The notes below the pieces were generated by a model. That model made no database searches. It was not told the origin of the DNA and worked only from the letters and a program-made list of their open reading frames with translations. Positions 1 to 5,268 of a stretch of DNA of 5,268 nt are shown in pieces (the stretch's first letter is position 1; each line of letters begins with the position of its first letter). Both the position numbers and the translations under genes were made by a program. The DNA is from Clostridiales bacterium. GTDB lineage: Bacteria > Bacillota > Clostridia > Christensenellales > CAG-917. Where the stretch lies: NCBI GenBank assembly GCA_012800805.1, contig JAAZIO010000081.1:1-5268 (forward strand), in the 5' to 3' direction.

Positions 1-191
1 CGCCGGATGTGGTAAAGTTTATCAACTTCAATCCCATGTATCACTATGTGACATATTTTAGGGATATAATCACGGGCACGGTGCCCTCGGCTCTTACTCA
101 CTTGATTATCTACGGCATGGGCATATTCTGTTTCGGCGTAGGCTGGCTTGTGTTTAGCCTGAGCAAGAAAAAATTCATTTTGTATATTTAG
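1..191 (+). CDS. ABC-2 type polysaccharide export permease, C-terminal end (partial)
   Basis: This is the tail of the membrane subunit of an ABC exporter that moves a lipid-linked polysaccharide across the cytoplasmic membrane (Wzm/TagG/RfbA type). The first full codon is at base 3, and about 62 residues precede the TAG at 189-191. The visible part starts PDVVKF and contains NPMYHYVTYFRD, matching the family's typical NP-hydrophobic-Y-aromatic-FR signature before the last membrane helix. A hydrophobic segment (LIIYGMGIFCFGVGWLVFSL) then forms the final transmembrane helix, ending in a short basic tail with KKK. The GTG at base 9 is an internal Val, not a start; the gene begins upstream of the window. 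The ATPase gene follows after 6 bases, the standard permease-ATPase order, so the two are almost certainly cotranscribed. The family call rests on a short fragment plus this neighbour; the exact substrate cannot be read. Confidence 0.85.
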   Translation, partial: PDVVKFINFNPMYHYVTYFRDIITGTVPSALTHLIIYGMGIFCFGVGWLVFSLSKKKFILYI

Positions 192-197
192 GTTGCC

Positions 198-1061
198 ATG
201 AATAGCATAGACACGGAAAACAGCATCATAGCGGAACTAGCGGAACTTAAAAACGCCGCCCCGCCAAAGCTTCAAAATTTTGACACTCCTTTTGAAGAGG
301 ACGAAAGCATACTTATCGAAGCGCGTGATGTTTCGATGAAATTCCGCATGCCCACCGAAAAAATAGACAGCGCCAAAGAGTTTTTTGTAAAACTTTTAAA
401 GGGCCAGCTTAGATATCAGTCATTTGAAGTGCTTAAAAATATAAGTTTTCGGGTAAAACGCGGGGAAAGCCTGGGGCTTATAGGAAGAAACGGCGCGGGG
501 AAATCCACGCTTTTAAGAATCGTCGCGGGCATTATGGAACCTACGGGAGGTTATGTAAAAACCAGAGGCAATATGGTTCCGCTGCTTAAGCTGGGCGCGG
601 GTTTTGACATGAACGCTACCGGTGAGGAAAACATTTACCTTAACGGGGCAATGCTCGGTTTTTCCAAAAAGGAGATGAGGGCAAAATACGACAGCATAGT
701 GGCGTTTTCAGAGCTTGAAAAGTTTATGAAAGTTCCGCTTAAAAACTACTCTTCCGGTATGCTGACAAGACTTGGCTTTGCAATCGCCGTCGATGTTCAC
801 CCCGATATCATGCTTATAGACGAGGTGCTTGCAGTAGGCGACGCCGTGTTCCAGCAAAAGTGCGCCCAAAAGATTGACCAGCTTAAATCCGAAGGAACCA
901 CATTTATTGTGGTATCCCACAGCATCACGCAAATAAGACGGCTTTGCCAAAACGCCATATACCTAAAAAACGGGGAATTAGTGGCCGCGGGCGATGTCAA
1001 CGCCGTCACCAAGCTTTACTCGGACGATTTTCCCAAGCCCCAAAACGGCAAAATTAAATGA
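198..1061 (+). CDS. ABC transporter ATPase for polysaccharide/O-antigen/teichoic acid export (Wzt/TagH type)
   Basis: This is the cytoplasmic nucleotide-binding subunit that powers export of a lipid-linked glycan with the permease just upstream. The 287-residue protein has a complete ATPase core: Walker A GRNGAGKST at residues 96-104 (Lys102), a YSSGM signature at 184-188 in the variant form typical of the Wzt/TagH/RfbB subfamily, Walker B IMLIDE with Asp208 and Glu209, a D-loop VGD at 213-215, and the switch His241 in VVSHS. LKLGAGFD (130-137) and TGEENIYLNG (141-150) are also characteristic of this subfamily. It ends about 40 residues after the H-loop, so it lacks the large C-terminal carbohydrate-binding domain of Wzt proteins such as the E. 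coli O9a one. The first 38 residues form an acidic, Glu/Asp-rich extension before the first core strand. The ATG at 198 is preceded only by a weak TAGG five bases away, so translation is probably coupled to the permease. Confidence 0.95.
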   Translation: MNSIDTENSIIAELAELKNAAPPKLQNFDTPFEEDESILIEARDVSMKFRMPTEKIDSAKEFFVKLLKGQLRYQSFEVLKNISFRVKRGESLGLIGRNGAGKSTLLRIVAGIMEPTGGYVKTRGNMVPLLKLGAGFDMNATGEENIYLNGAMLGFSKKEMRAKYDSIVAFSELEKFMKVPLKNYSSGMLTRLGFAIAVDVHPDIMLIDEVLAVGDAVFQQKCAQKIDQLKSEGTTFIVVSHSITQIRRLCQNAIYLKNGELVAAGDVNAVTKLYSDDFPKPQNGKIK

Positions 1062-1071
1062 AGGTATATAA

Positions 1072-2826
1072 TTAAACTTTGTTAAACAGCTTTTCCCAGT
1101 TTTCAAAAGAAGTCAGACGGGAAAAGCTTTTTTTGTAGCTTCTTTTTGCGGCTTTTGCTTTAAAGATAAATTTAATAAACACGCAAAGCGTTTTAAAAGC
1201 GTGTTTTACCATCTCGCCTTTTTTTATTTCGGTGATAAAACCCTGCCCCGTTGAGGGGTTGTATTGAACGACTTTTGCGGCTTTATGGAACTGCCCGATT
1301 TTAGGGTCTCTCATGTCAACCACTCTGTAGGGCGACTTGTCGTAAAAAACTTTAGGGATTAAATATCCGTTTAAAGTTAAGGCTCTTGAAAGCGGCAGTG
1401 AGTTATTTTTGTCCTCTTTGTAAAAACTATCCGTCGCATAGCCTTTTGCGTTAAGCTCATCTTTTGAAAGCAGGCAAAAGTCATCTTTTCTTAAGACGGC
1501 GTTTAACTCCTCGGGGTCACTATCTAGCAGAAATTTCGCGCCCTTTAAAAAGTCGCTGTAAGCTTTGTATATATACCTTATCGCAAAATAACGCTGAAAG
1601 ATAAGCTGCTTTCCGACTGACGCAAAGAGCTTTTTTACAGCGCATTTGAAAAAGTCTTTGTCGTAGAGCGATGATACTATAAGCTCGTTTCTTTTAATGT
1701 AATACTCAAGAGACGGGTTGTACTTGTTTTCAAACGGCTCATGCCAGACGCCTATTCCGTTTACAAGCATCAGCTCCTTATCGCAGCGGAGGGAATACTC
1801 CACATCGTCGTGCTTTATAAACAGCGGAAGCGGAAGCCCGAATTTTTCGGCAAAAGCAACGGGCATGCACGCCCACCACCAGCCTGTGTAATCGGCGTCT
1901 TTCTCCGTTTCATTGGCTAAAAGAAAGGCTCTCTCGGTTAAATCAAAATTATGGTTGTTTGCATATACTTTTGAGCCCTTCCACTTTGCGCCAAGCTCGT
2001 GCTGAAGCGTCATGTTATCGCTTCTTATCATCGAAGCGCCTACGACAAGCTTTTCGGGATTTTTTGCGACACGCAAGATGTTTATGGTCTTTTTTAGTGT
2101 TTCAAGGTTAAAGAATATGTCGTCGTCGGAGAGCAGAAAATGCGTAAATCCTCCTCTTTTTACAACCTCCACTATCCCTCTTGTAAATCCGCCCGAGCCG
2201 CCGAGGTTACGGTTTTTTATAAGCGTCGCCCCATTTAACTCGCTCTCATTTAAAGTTCCCCCGTTATCTACCACAAACGCTTCAATTTCGTTTAAAAGCT
2301 CTTTTAATTTTGCGGTGTTGGCTTTTACGCTCTCTTCTCTTTTGTAAGTGCAAATAACCATGCCCACCTTTACGGTGTTGACATCCGCTATTTCGCTTTC
2401 ATATCCGCCGCCGTAAAACACGCACTCACTGTCGGACAAAAGCTTAAGATAGATAAATCCACATGAATGGTTAAAACCGTTTAGAAAAGCTAAGTCACAT
2501 TCAATGTAATGTGTTGTTTTTTTATAGGCGTTTATCTTTATTGAGGCAAGCTCTTTATCTATTATGTTTTCCTCCTTTTCTTTAGAGTAAGCGCAAAGCC
2601 TTAGCTGCGCCGTTGCCTCTCCTTTTATTTGAATGCGGACTTTTATGTTTTCGACTTTGGTATGCTTTAAATATTTTGAATATGAAAAACAGTTGAAATA
2701 AGTATCAAACGAAACGGCTCCGCAAAAAGCAAGCGCGCCTTCAGACAATGAATATTGCCCTTCGGTTCTAAAATAAAGCAGCGGCTGTTGTCCGCCGCTT
2801 GGCAGGGTGAAATCAAACAACTTCAT
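1072..2826 (-). CDS. Galactofuranosyltransferase, GlfT2-like (GT-A fold, family 2)
   Basis: This enzyme probably transfers Galf from UDP-Galf onto a growing glycan at the cytoplasmic membrane face. The 584 residues follow the layout of mycobacterial GlfT2 (about 637 residues): an N-terminal beta-rich region (about 1-150), a GT-A catalytic domain (about 152-370), and a long C-terminal region. Catalytic landmarks in order are CTYKRE (159-164), VVDNGG (185-190), NRNLGGSGGF (205-214), the metal-binding DDD at 234-236, a Trp triplet at 316-318, HDDVEY at 339-344 with the Asp340-Asp341 pair where GlfT2 has its proposed catalytic base, and WHEP at 361-364. Near 540-565 there is a basic, hydrophobic helix-like segment that could sit on the membrane. 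The ATG overlaps the glf stop in ATGA, so translation is coupled to the gene that makes its donor substrate. Only a weak AGAGAG precedes the start. Family confidence is high; linkage and processivity cannot be read from sequence. Confidence 0.9.
   Translation of the reverse strand: MKLFDFTLPSGGQQPLLYFRTEGQYSLSEGALAFCGAVSFDTYFNCFSYSKYLKHTKVENIKVRIQIKGEATAQLRLCAYSKEKEENIIDKELASIKINAYKKTTHYIECDLAFLNGFNHSCGFIYLKLLSDSECVFYGGGYESEIADVNTVKVGMVICTYKREESVKANTAKLKELLNEIEAFVVDNGGTLNESELNGATLIKNRNLGGSGGFTRGIVEVVKRGGFTHFLLSDDDIFFNLETLKKTINILRVAKNPEKLVVGASMIRSDNMTLQHELGAKWKGSKVYANNHNFDLTERAFLLANETEKDADYTGWWWACMPVAFAEKFGLPLPLFIKHDDVEYSLRCDKELMLVNGIGVWHEPFENKYNPSLEYYIKRNELIVSSLYDKDFFKCAVKKLFASVGKQLIFQRYFAIRYIYKAYSDFLKGAKFLLDSDPEELNAVLRKDDFCLLSKDELNAKGYATDSFYKEDKNNSLPLSRALTLNGYLIPKVFYDKSPYRVVDMRDPKIGQFHKAAKVVQYNPSTGQGFITEIKKGEMVKHAFKTLCVFIKFIFKAKAAKRSYKKSFSRLTSFENWEKLFNKV
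1088..1134 (+). terminator. Probable intrinsic terminator of the permease-ATPase operon, inside the converging gene
   Basis: A perfect 10-bp inverted repeat, AGCTTTTCCC (1088-1097) and GGGAAAAGCT (1119-1128), is followed directly by six T residues (1129-1134). The 21-base loop contains a small TTTT-C-AAAA inverted repeat. The orientation fits ending plus-strand transcripts about 30-70 bases after the ATPase stop at 1061. The element lies in the last codons of the opposing glycosyltransferase gene, where the arms encode parts of KKSFS and WEKLF. The loop is longer than usual and the stem is only moderately GC-rich, so strength is uncertain. On the minus strand the stem is not followed by a T tract, so it should act in one direction only. 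Confidence 0.6.
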
Positions 2827-3923
2827 TTTAGCTCTCTTTTTGCAGTATCCAGCGCCAAGCGGATCACCTTATCCATGTCGTAGTATTTGTATGTTGCAAG
2901 CCTTCCGCCAAAAATTACACTCTTGTCTTTTTTAGCGCGCTCAAAATACATATCGTAAATTCTTTGGTTCCTTTCGTTGTTTATTGGATAATACGGCTCA
3001 AGACCCTCTTTCCACTCCGCGCTGTATTCTTTGCTTATCACCGTCTTTTTTGTGTCGGCGTTTTCAAAATGTTTGTGCTCTATTATCCTGGTATAAGGGA
3101 CATCCTTTGATGTGTAGTTTACCACGGCGCAGCCTTGATAGTTTTCGGTATCCAAAACCTCGGTTTCAAAGGTTACGGTTCTGTATTCCAGCGCGCCGTA
3201 TTCGTAGTTGTAAAACCTGTCTATCTCGCCCGTGTAAACAGTCACTTTGGCGATATCCCTGTTGTTTTTTATAAAGTTAAAGTAATCTGTGTTTAACAAG
3301 ACATCCGCGCCCTCAAGCATTTTTTGGATAATCTTGGTATAACCTCCTATCGGTATCCCCTGATAGCGGTCGTTAAAGTAGTTGTTGTCGTAGGTGAACC
3401 TAAGAGGCAGCCTTTTAATTATGAACACAGGAAGCTCGTTGCATGGTCTGCCCCATTGTTTTTCAGTGTATTCTTTAATCAGTTTTTGATAAATATCCTT
3501 TCCTACAAGATAGAGCGCCTGCTCTTCTAGGTTTTTCGGCTCCTTGATGTCAAACTCCGCTCGCTGACTGTCTATTATTTCTTTTGCTTGCTTAGGGGTT
3601 GAAACCCCCCACATCCTGCAAAAGGTGTTCATGTTGAACGGAAGATTGTATATCTCGCCTTTATAGTTAGCAATGGGCGTGTTTATGAAATTGTTGAACT
3701 CGCAAAAGCGGTTGACATAATCCCACACTTCTTTGTCCGAAGTGTGGAAGATATGAGCCCCGTATTTATGAACTTGGATACCCTCAATCTGCTCGGTGTA
3801 AACATTGCCCCCGATGTGCGGACGCCTGTCAATAACAAGGCACTTTTTGCCCCTTTTAAGGGCTTCGCAGGCAAATACCGAACCAAACAGCCCGGCTCCA
3901 ACAATTAAATAATCGTATTTCAT
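2823..3923 (-). CDS. glf: UDP-galactopyranose mutase
   Basis: This flavoenzyme interconverts UDP-galactopyranose and UDP-galactofuranose in the cytoplasm, supplying the Galf donor. The 366 residues equal the usual bacterial length. An FAD-binding Rossmann motif, GAGLFG, is at 9-14, with the acidic end of the dinucleotide fold at Asp32 and a HIGGN turn at 36-40. The family signatures GAHIFHT (55-61), EYTEKQWG (151-158, with the substrate-stacking Trp157), RLPLRFTYDNNYF (171-183) and YQGIPIGGYT (187-196) are intact. Arg171, Arg248, Arg279, Tyr312 and Arg341, which correspond to the uridine- and diphosphate-binding residues of the E. coli and Klebsiella enzymes, are all present, as is the C-terminal GGRLATYKYYDMD. 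The start ATG at 3923 is fixed by the MKYDYLIVGAG N-terminus. It has no Shine-Dalgarno sequence and a predicted 8-base leader. It is the first gene of a two-gene minus-strand operon with the GlfT2-like gene. Confidence 0.98.
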   Translation of the reverse strand: MKYDYLIVGAGLFGSVFACEALKRGKKCLVIDRRPHIGGNVYTEQIEGIQVHKYGAHIFHTSDKEVWDYVNRFCEFNNFINTPIANYKGEIYNLPFNMNTFCRMWGVSTPKQAKEIIDSQRAEFDIKEPKNLEEQALYLVGKDIYQKLIKEYTEKQWGRPCNELPVFIIKRLPLRFTYDNNYFNDRYQGIPIGGYTKIIQKMLEGADVLLNTDYFNFIKNNRDIAKVTVYTGEIDRFYNYEYGALEYRTVTFETEVLDTENYQGCAVVNYTSKDVPYTRIIEHKHFENADTKKTVISKEYSAEWKEGLEPYYPINNERNQRIYDMYFERAKKDKSVIFGGRLATYKYYDMDKVIRLALDTAKRELK

Positions 3924-3937
3924 GGCTTACTAGAGTT

Positions 3938-3966
3938 AATATACCATTTAATAAAAATTTTGTAAA
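3938..3966 (-). promoter_or_regulatory. Predicted promoter of the glf operon
   Basis: Read on the minus strand, TTTACA (3966-3961, five of six matches to the -35 consensus) is separated by exactly 17 bases from TATATT (3943-3938, five of six matches to the -10 consensus). The expected transcription start is an A near 3931, leaving only about 8 bases before the glf ATG at 3923. The spacer is almost entirely A/T. This is the best minus-strand promoter in the intergenic region. Confidence 0.7.
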
Positions 3967-3973
3967 CATTAAG

Positions 3974-3987
3974 CCGTTTATAAACGG
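3974..3987. repeat. Perfect 14-bp palindrome between the divergent promoters
   Basis: CCGTTTATAAACGG reads identically on both strands. It lies 7 bases upstream of the glf -35 box and about 40 bases upstream of the -35 box of the divergent glycosyltransferase promoter. With no spacer it would form only a weak hairpin, and no T tract follows on either strand, so a dimeric regulator site is more plausible than a terminator. No regulator gene is visible in the window, and the operator role is inference. Confidence 0.4.
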
Positions 3988-4028
3988 AATTTGTAATATA
4001 AGGTGATACTTTATAATTTGGCGGTTAA

Positions 4029-4057
4029 TTGACAAAATAAAATAAAGCTATTAGACT
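4029..4057 (+). promoter_or_regulatory. Predicted promoter of the family 4 glycosyltransferase operon
   Basis: A perfect -35 TTGACA (4029-4034) is followed after 17 bases by TAGACT (4052-4057), which matches the -10 consensus at four of six positions including its first two and last. The expected transcription start is near 4064, about 22 bases before the inferred start codon at 4086. A weaker alternative is TATAAT at 4012-4017 with TTGTAA 15 bases upstream (3991-3996). Confidence 0.6.
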
Positions 4058-4075
4058 TAATTAGAGGTAGCATAC

Positions 4076-4080
4076 GGAAG
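4076..4080 (+). promoter_or_regulatory. Candidate ribosome binding site GGAAG that favours ATC 4086 as start
   Basis: GGAAG ends five bases before the ATC codon at 4086-4088 and two bases before the ATA codon at 4083-4085. The spacing suits ATC as the initiation codon. A second purine-rich stretch, AGAGGTAG at 4063-4070, is too far from either codon for good pairing and probably marks the very 5' end of the transcript. Evidence is by spacing only. Confidence 0.4.
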
Positions 4081-4085
4081 ATATA

Positions 4086-5180
4086 ATCAAAATCGCGCAG
4101 ATAGTCGGCAACGCAAAAGGCGGCGGAGTGATAAGCTGCGTGCTGAATTTTTATAAAAACATCGACCGCGAAAAGTTCAGGTTCGATTTTTACACCTACG
4201 GGCCCTCCAAATTCGACAAGGAAATCGAGGAGCTCGGCGGAAAGGTTTTTTATTACCCTAACCCGCTCTCGCCTTTAAAATCCATAAAAGCGCTTAAGGA
4301 AATGCTAAAAAAAGAGGACTACCTCGCAGTTCACGCGCATCTTACCACTTTATCGGCCGTTCCCCTTTGCGCCGCGAAAAAATGCGGCATCCCTTATCGC
4401 ATATGCCATTCGCACTCGACAACCCATAGAAGTGAGGGTCTTGCGTATATCGTAAAGAGCGTTTTAAAAAGGTTTTCAAAAATTTATCCCACGCATCTAG
4501 CCGGGTGCAGCATGCTAAGCAACCGCTGGCTTTACGGCAAAAAGAGCGCAGAGAAAGCCTTTCTTTTAAGAAACGCCATAGACTTTGAAAAATTTTCGTT
4601 TAACGATGAAGAGCGGAAAGCCCAGCGTAGCAAACTTTTTTTGTCGGAAAGCGATAAAGTGATAGGCCATGTCGGAAGGTTCGCCTTTCAAAAAAATGTG
4701 CCGTTTTTGCTTAAATCTTTCAAACTGCTTTGTGAAAAAAGAGACGATGTTCATCTTGTATTGGTTTCCGACCTCGGGGACGAATTTAAGGTAAGAAAGG
4801 AAATTGCAGCGCTGAACCTTGAAGGCAAGGTTCATATACTGCCCCCAAGAAAAGACGTTGAAAAATACTTTACCATGTTTGACATCTTTGCGCTGCCCTC
4901 CCGCTATGAGGGGCTTCCTTTGGTCGCCGTGGAGGCGCAGGTAATGGGCATGCCCTGCCTGCTTTCGGACGAAATAACATTTGAGGCAAACGTTAGCGGA
5001 AAGTGCGAGTTTTTGCCCATAAAAAGCGAAAAGGCATGGGCGCAAAAGCTTGACGAAATGCTTGACAACCTTTACCGCTATGACGAAAAAGAGCTGATAA
5101 GAGAAAAGGGATTTGACATAAAACTTGAGTCCAAGAGGCTTGAGGAGTATTATCTGTCGCTAGGAGCTGAAAATGAATGA
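4086..5180 (+). CDS. Glycosyltransferase family 4 (GT-B fold), polysaccharide biosynthesis; non-standard start codon
   Basis: This is a retaining GT-B glycosyltransferase that probably adds one sugar from a nucleotide-sugar donor to the lipid-linked repeat unit at the inner membrane face. From ATC 4086 it has 364 residues, normal for the family. The N-terminal domain opens with KIAQIVGNAKGGGV, the first strand and Gly-rich loop of the fold, and contains ICHSHS (106-111). The C-terminal domain has GHVGRFAFQKN (194-204), with Arg198 and Lys203 that bind the donor phosphates, and PSRYEGLPLVAVEA with the EX7E pair Glu275 and Glu283. The frame is open from TAG 4068, but no ATG, GTG, TTG or CTG occurs before GTG 4128. 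That GTG lies just after the three glycines, so using it would remove the first strand and loop. AAGG seven bases before 4128 could allow internal initiation. The TGA overlaps the next gene by 8 bases. Donor and acceptor are unknown. Confidence 0.9.
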   Translation: MKIAQIVGNAKGGGVISCVLNFYKNIDREKFRFDFYTYGPSKFDKEIEELGGKVFYYPNPLSPLKSIKALKEMLKKEDYLAVHAHLTTLSAVPLCAAKKCGIPYRICHSHSTTHRSEGLAYIVKSVLKRFSKIYPTHLAGCSMLSNRWLYGKKSAEKAFLLRNAIDFEKFSFNDEERKAQRSKLFLSESDKVIGHVGRFAFQKNVPFLLKSFKLLCEKRDDVHLVLVSDLGDEFKVRKEIAALNLEGKVHILPPRKDVEKYFTMFDIFALPSRYEGLPLVAVEAQVMGMPCLLSDEITFEANVSGKCEFLPIKSEKAWAQKLDEMLDNLYRYDEKELIREKGFDIKLESKRLEEYYLSLGAENE

Positions 5181-5268
5181 CTCCTTTGTAAGATTTTTTA
5201 AAACGAAGCGAATTTTTATTGAGGCGGTGCCCGAAAAAATAAGGAGGTTTTTTTATTCCGACCTTTAC
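5173..5268 (+). CDS. Start of an unidentified polysaccharide-locus gene (partial at window edge)
   Basis: An ATG at 5173 opens a frame of 32 codons that runs off the window. It overlaps the last 8 bases of the glycosyltransferase gene and has a good Shine-Dalgarno sequence, TAGGAG (5161-5166), six bases upstream, so it is very likely translated and cotranscribed. The visible product starts MNDSFVRFFKTKRIF and is basic and aromatic-rich (five Phe, two Tyr, several Lys/Arg). It shows no signal peptide or recognisable motif. By position it may be another glycosyltransferase, an acyltransferase or a polymer-modifying enzyme, but too little is present to name it. Confidence 0.7.
   Translation, partial: MNDSFVRFFKTKRIFIEAVPEKIRRFFYSDLY

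Noticed and set aside
708..1012. Two open frames on the minus strand opposite the ATPase gene.
   Set aside because: They overlap a clear ATPase coding sequence completely, show no family motif and have no promoter or ribosome binding site.
2012..2347. Plus-strand open frame of 111 codons opposite the GlfT2-like gene.
   Set aside because: It is a shadow of the catalytic domain coding strand; its composition is Ser/Phe/Pro-rich without any recognisable domain.
3924..4085. Possible small gene, riboswitch or small RNA in the divergent intergenic region.
   Set aside because: The 162 bases are A/T-rich with no open frame that has a ribosome binding site and no hairpin followed by a T tract; promoters and one palindrome account for the visible structure.
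4082..4087. Perfect TATAAT at the start of the family 4 glycosyltransferase frame, possibly a -10 box giving a transcript that starts near 4094 and uses GTG 4128.
   Set aside because: No convincing -35 box lies 16-18 bases upstream and there is no extended -10 TG. The protein homology begins at this site, and a better promoter (TTGACA, 17 bases, TAGACT) lies upstream.
4566..5045. Minus-strand open frame of 159 codons opposite the family 4 glycosyltransferase.
   Set aside because: The plus strand carries intact GT-B motifs over the same interval; the antisense product has no recognisable features.
5241..5247. Perfect Shine-Dalgarno sequence AAGGAGG near the window end.
   Set aside because: It encodes I-R-R inside the last, already open frame, and no ATG, GTG or TTG follows at suitable distance before the window ends.

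Overview
The window is part of a bacterial cell-surface polysaccharide (O-antigen, capsule or teichoic-acid-like) locus, with signs that the glycan contains galactofuranose (Galf). It holds no rRNA, tRNA, CRISPR array or mobile element that I can see. The DNA is moderately AT-rich with A/T-rich intergenic stretches. The protein families and sigma-A/sigma-70-type promoters are compatible with a low-GC Firmicutes/Clostridia-like bacterium, but they do not fix the phylum, and that guess is weak.

Layout. Bases 1-191 (+) are the end of an ABC-2 polysaccharide exporter permease (Wzm/TagG type). Its partner ATPase (Wzt/TagH type, 198-1061 +) follows after 6 bases. A hairpin plus six-T tract at 1088-1134 looks like the terminator of that pair, and it lies inside the 3' end of the next, converging gene. 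On the minus strand a two-gene unit, glf (UDP-galactopyranose mutase, 3923-2823) followed by a GlfT2-like galactofuranosyltransferase (2826-1072), is joined by an ATGA stop/start overlap. The 162-base divergent region 3924-4085 carries one good promoter in each direction and a perfect 14-bp palindrome. On the plus strand a GT-B family 4 glycosyltransferase (about 4086-5180) overlaps the start of another gene (5173 to the window edge) that I cannot identify.

How they work together. Glf converts UDP-galactopyranose to UDP-Galf. The GlfT2-like enzyme would polymerise or add Galf, the family 4 enzyme would add another sugar to the lipid-linked chain, and the Wzm/Wzt pair would export the product. 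The Wzt protein lacks the long C-terminal carbohydrate-binding domain, as in systems such as the Klebsiella galactan exporter where synthesis and export are coupled.

The most unusual points are: (1) the family 4 glycosyltransferase has no ATG, GTG, TTG or CTG start where its conserved N-terminus begins, and the best-placed codon is ATC (or ATA); (2) the predicted glf transcript has only an 8-base leader and no Shine-Dalgarno sequence; (3) the exporter terminator is embedded in an opposing coding sequence. I see no clear evidence of an entirely new system.
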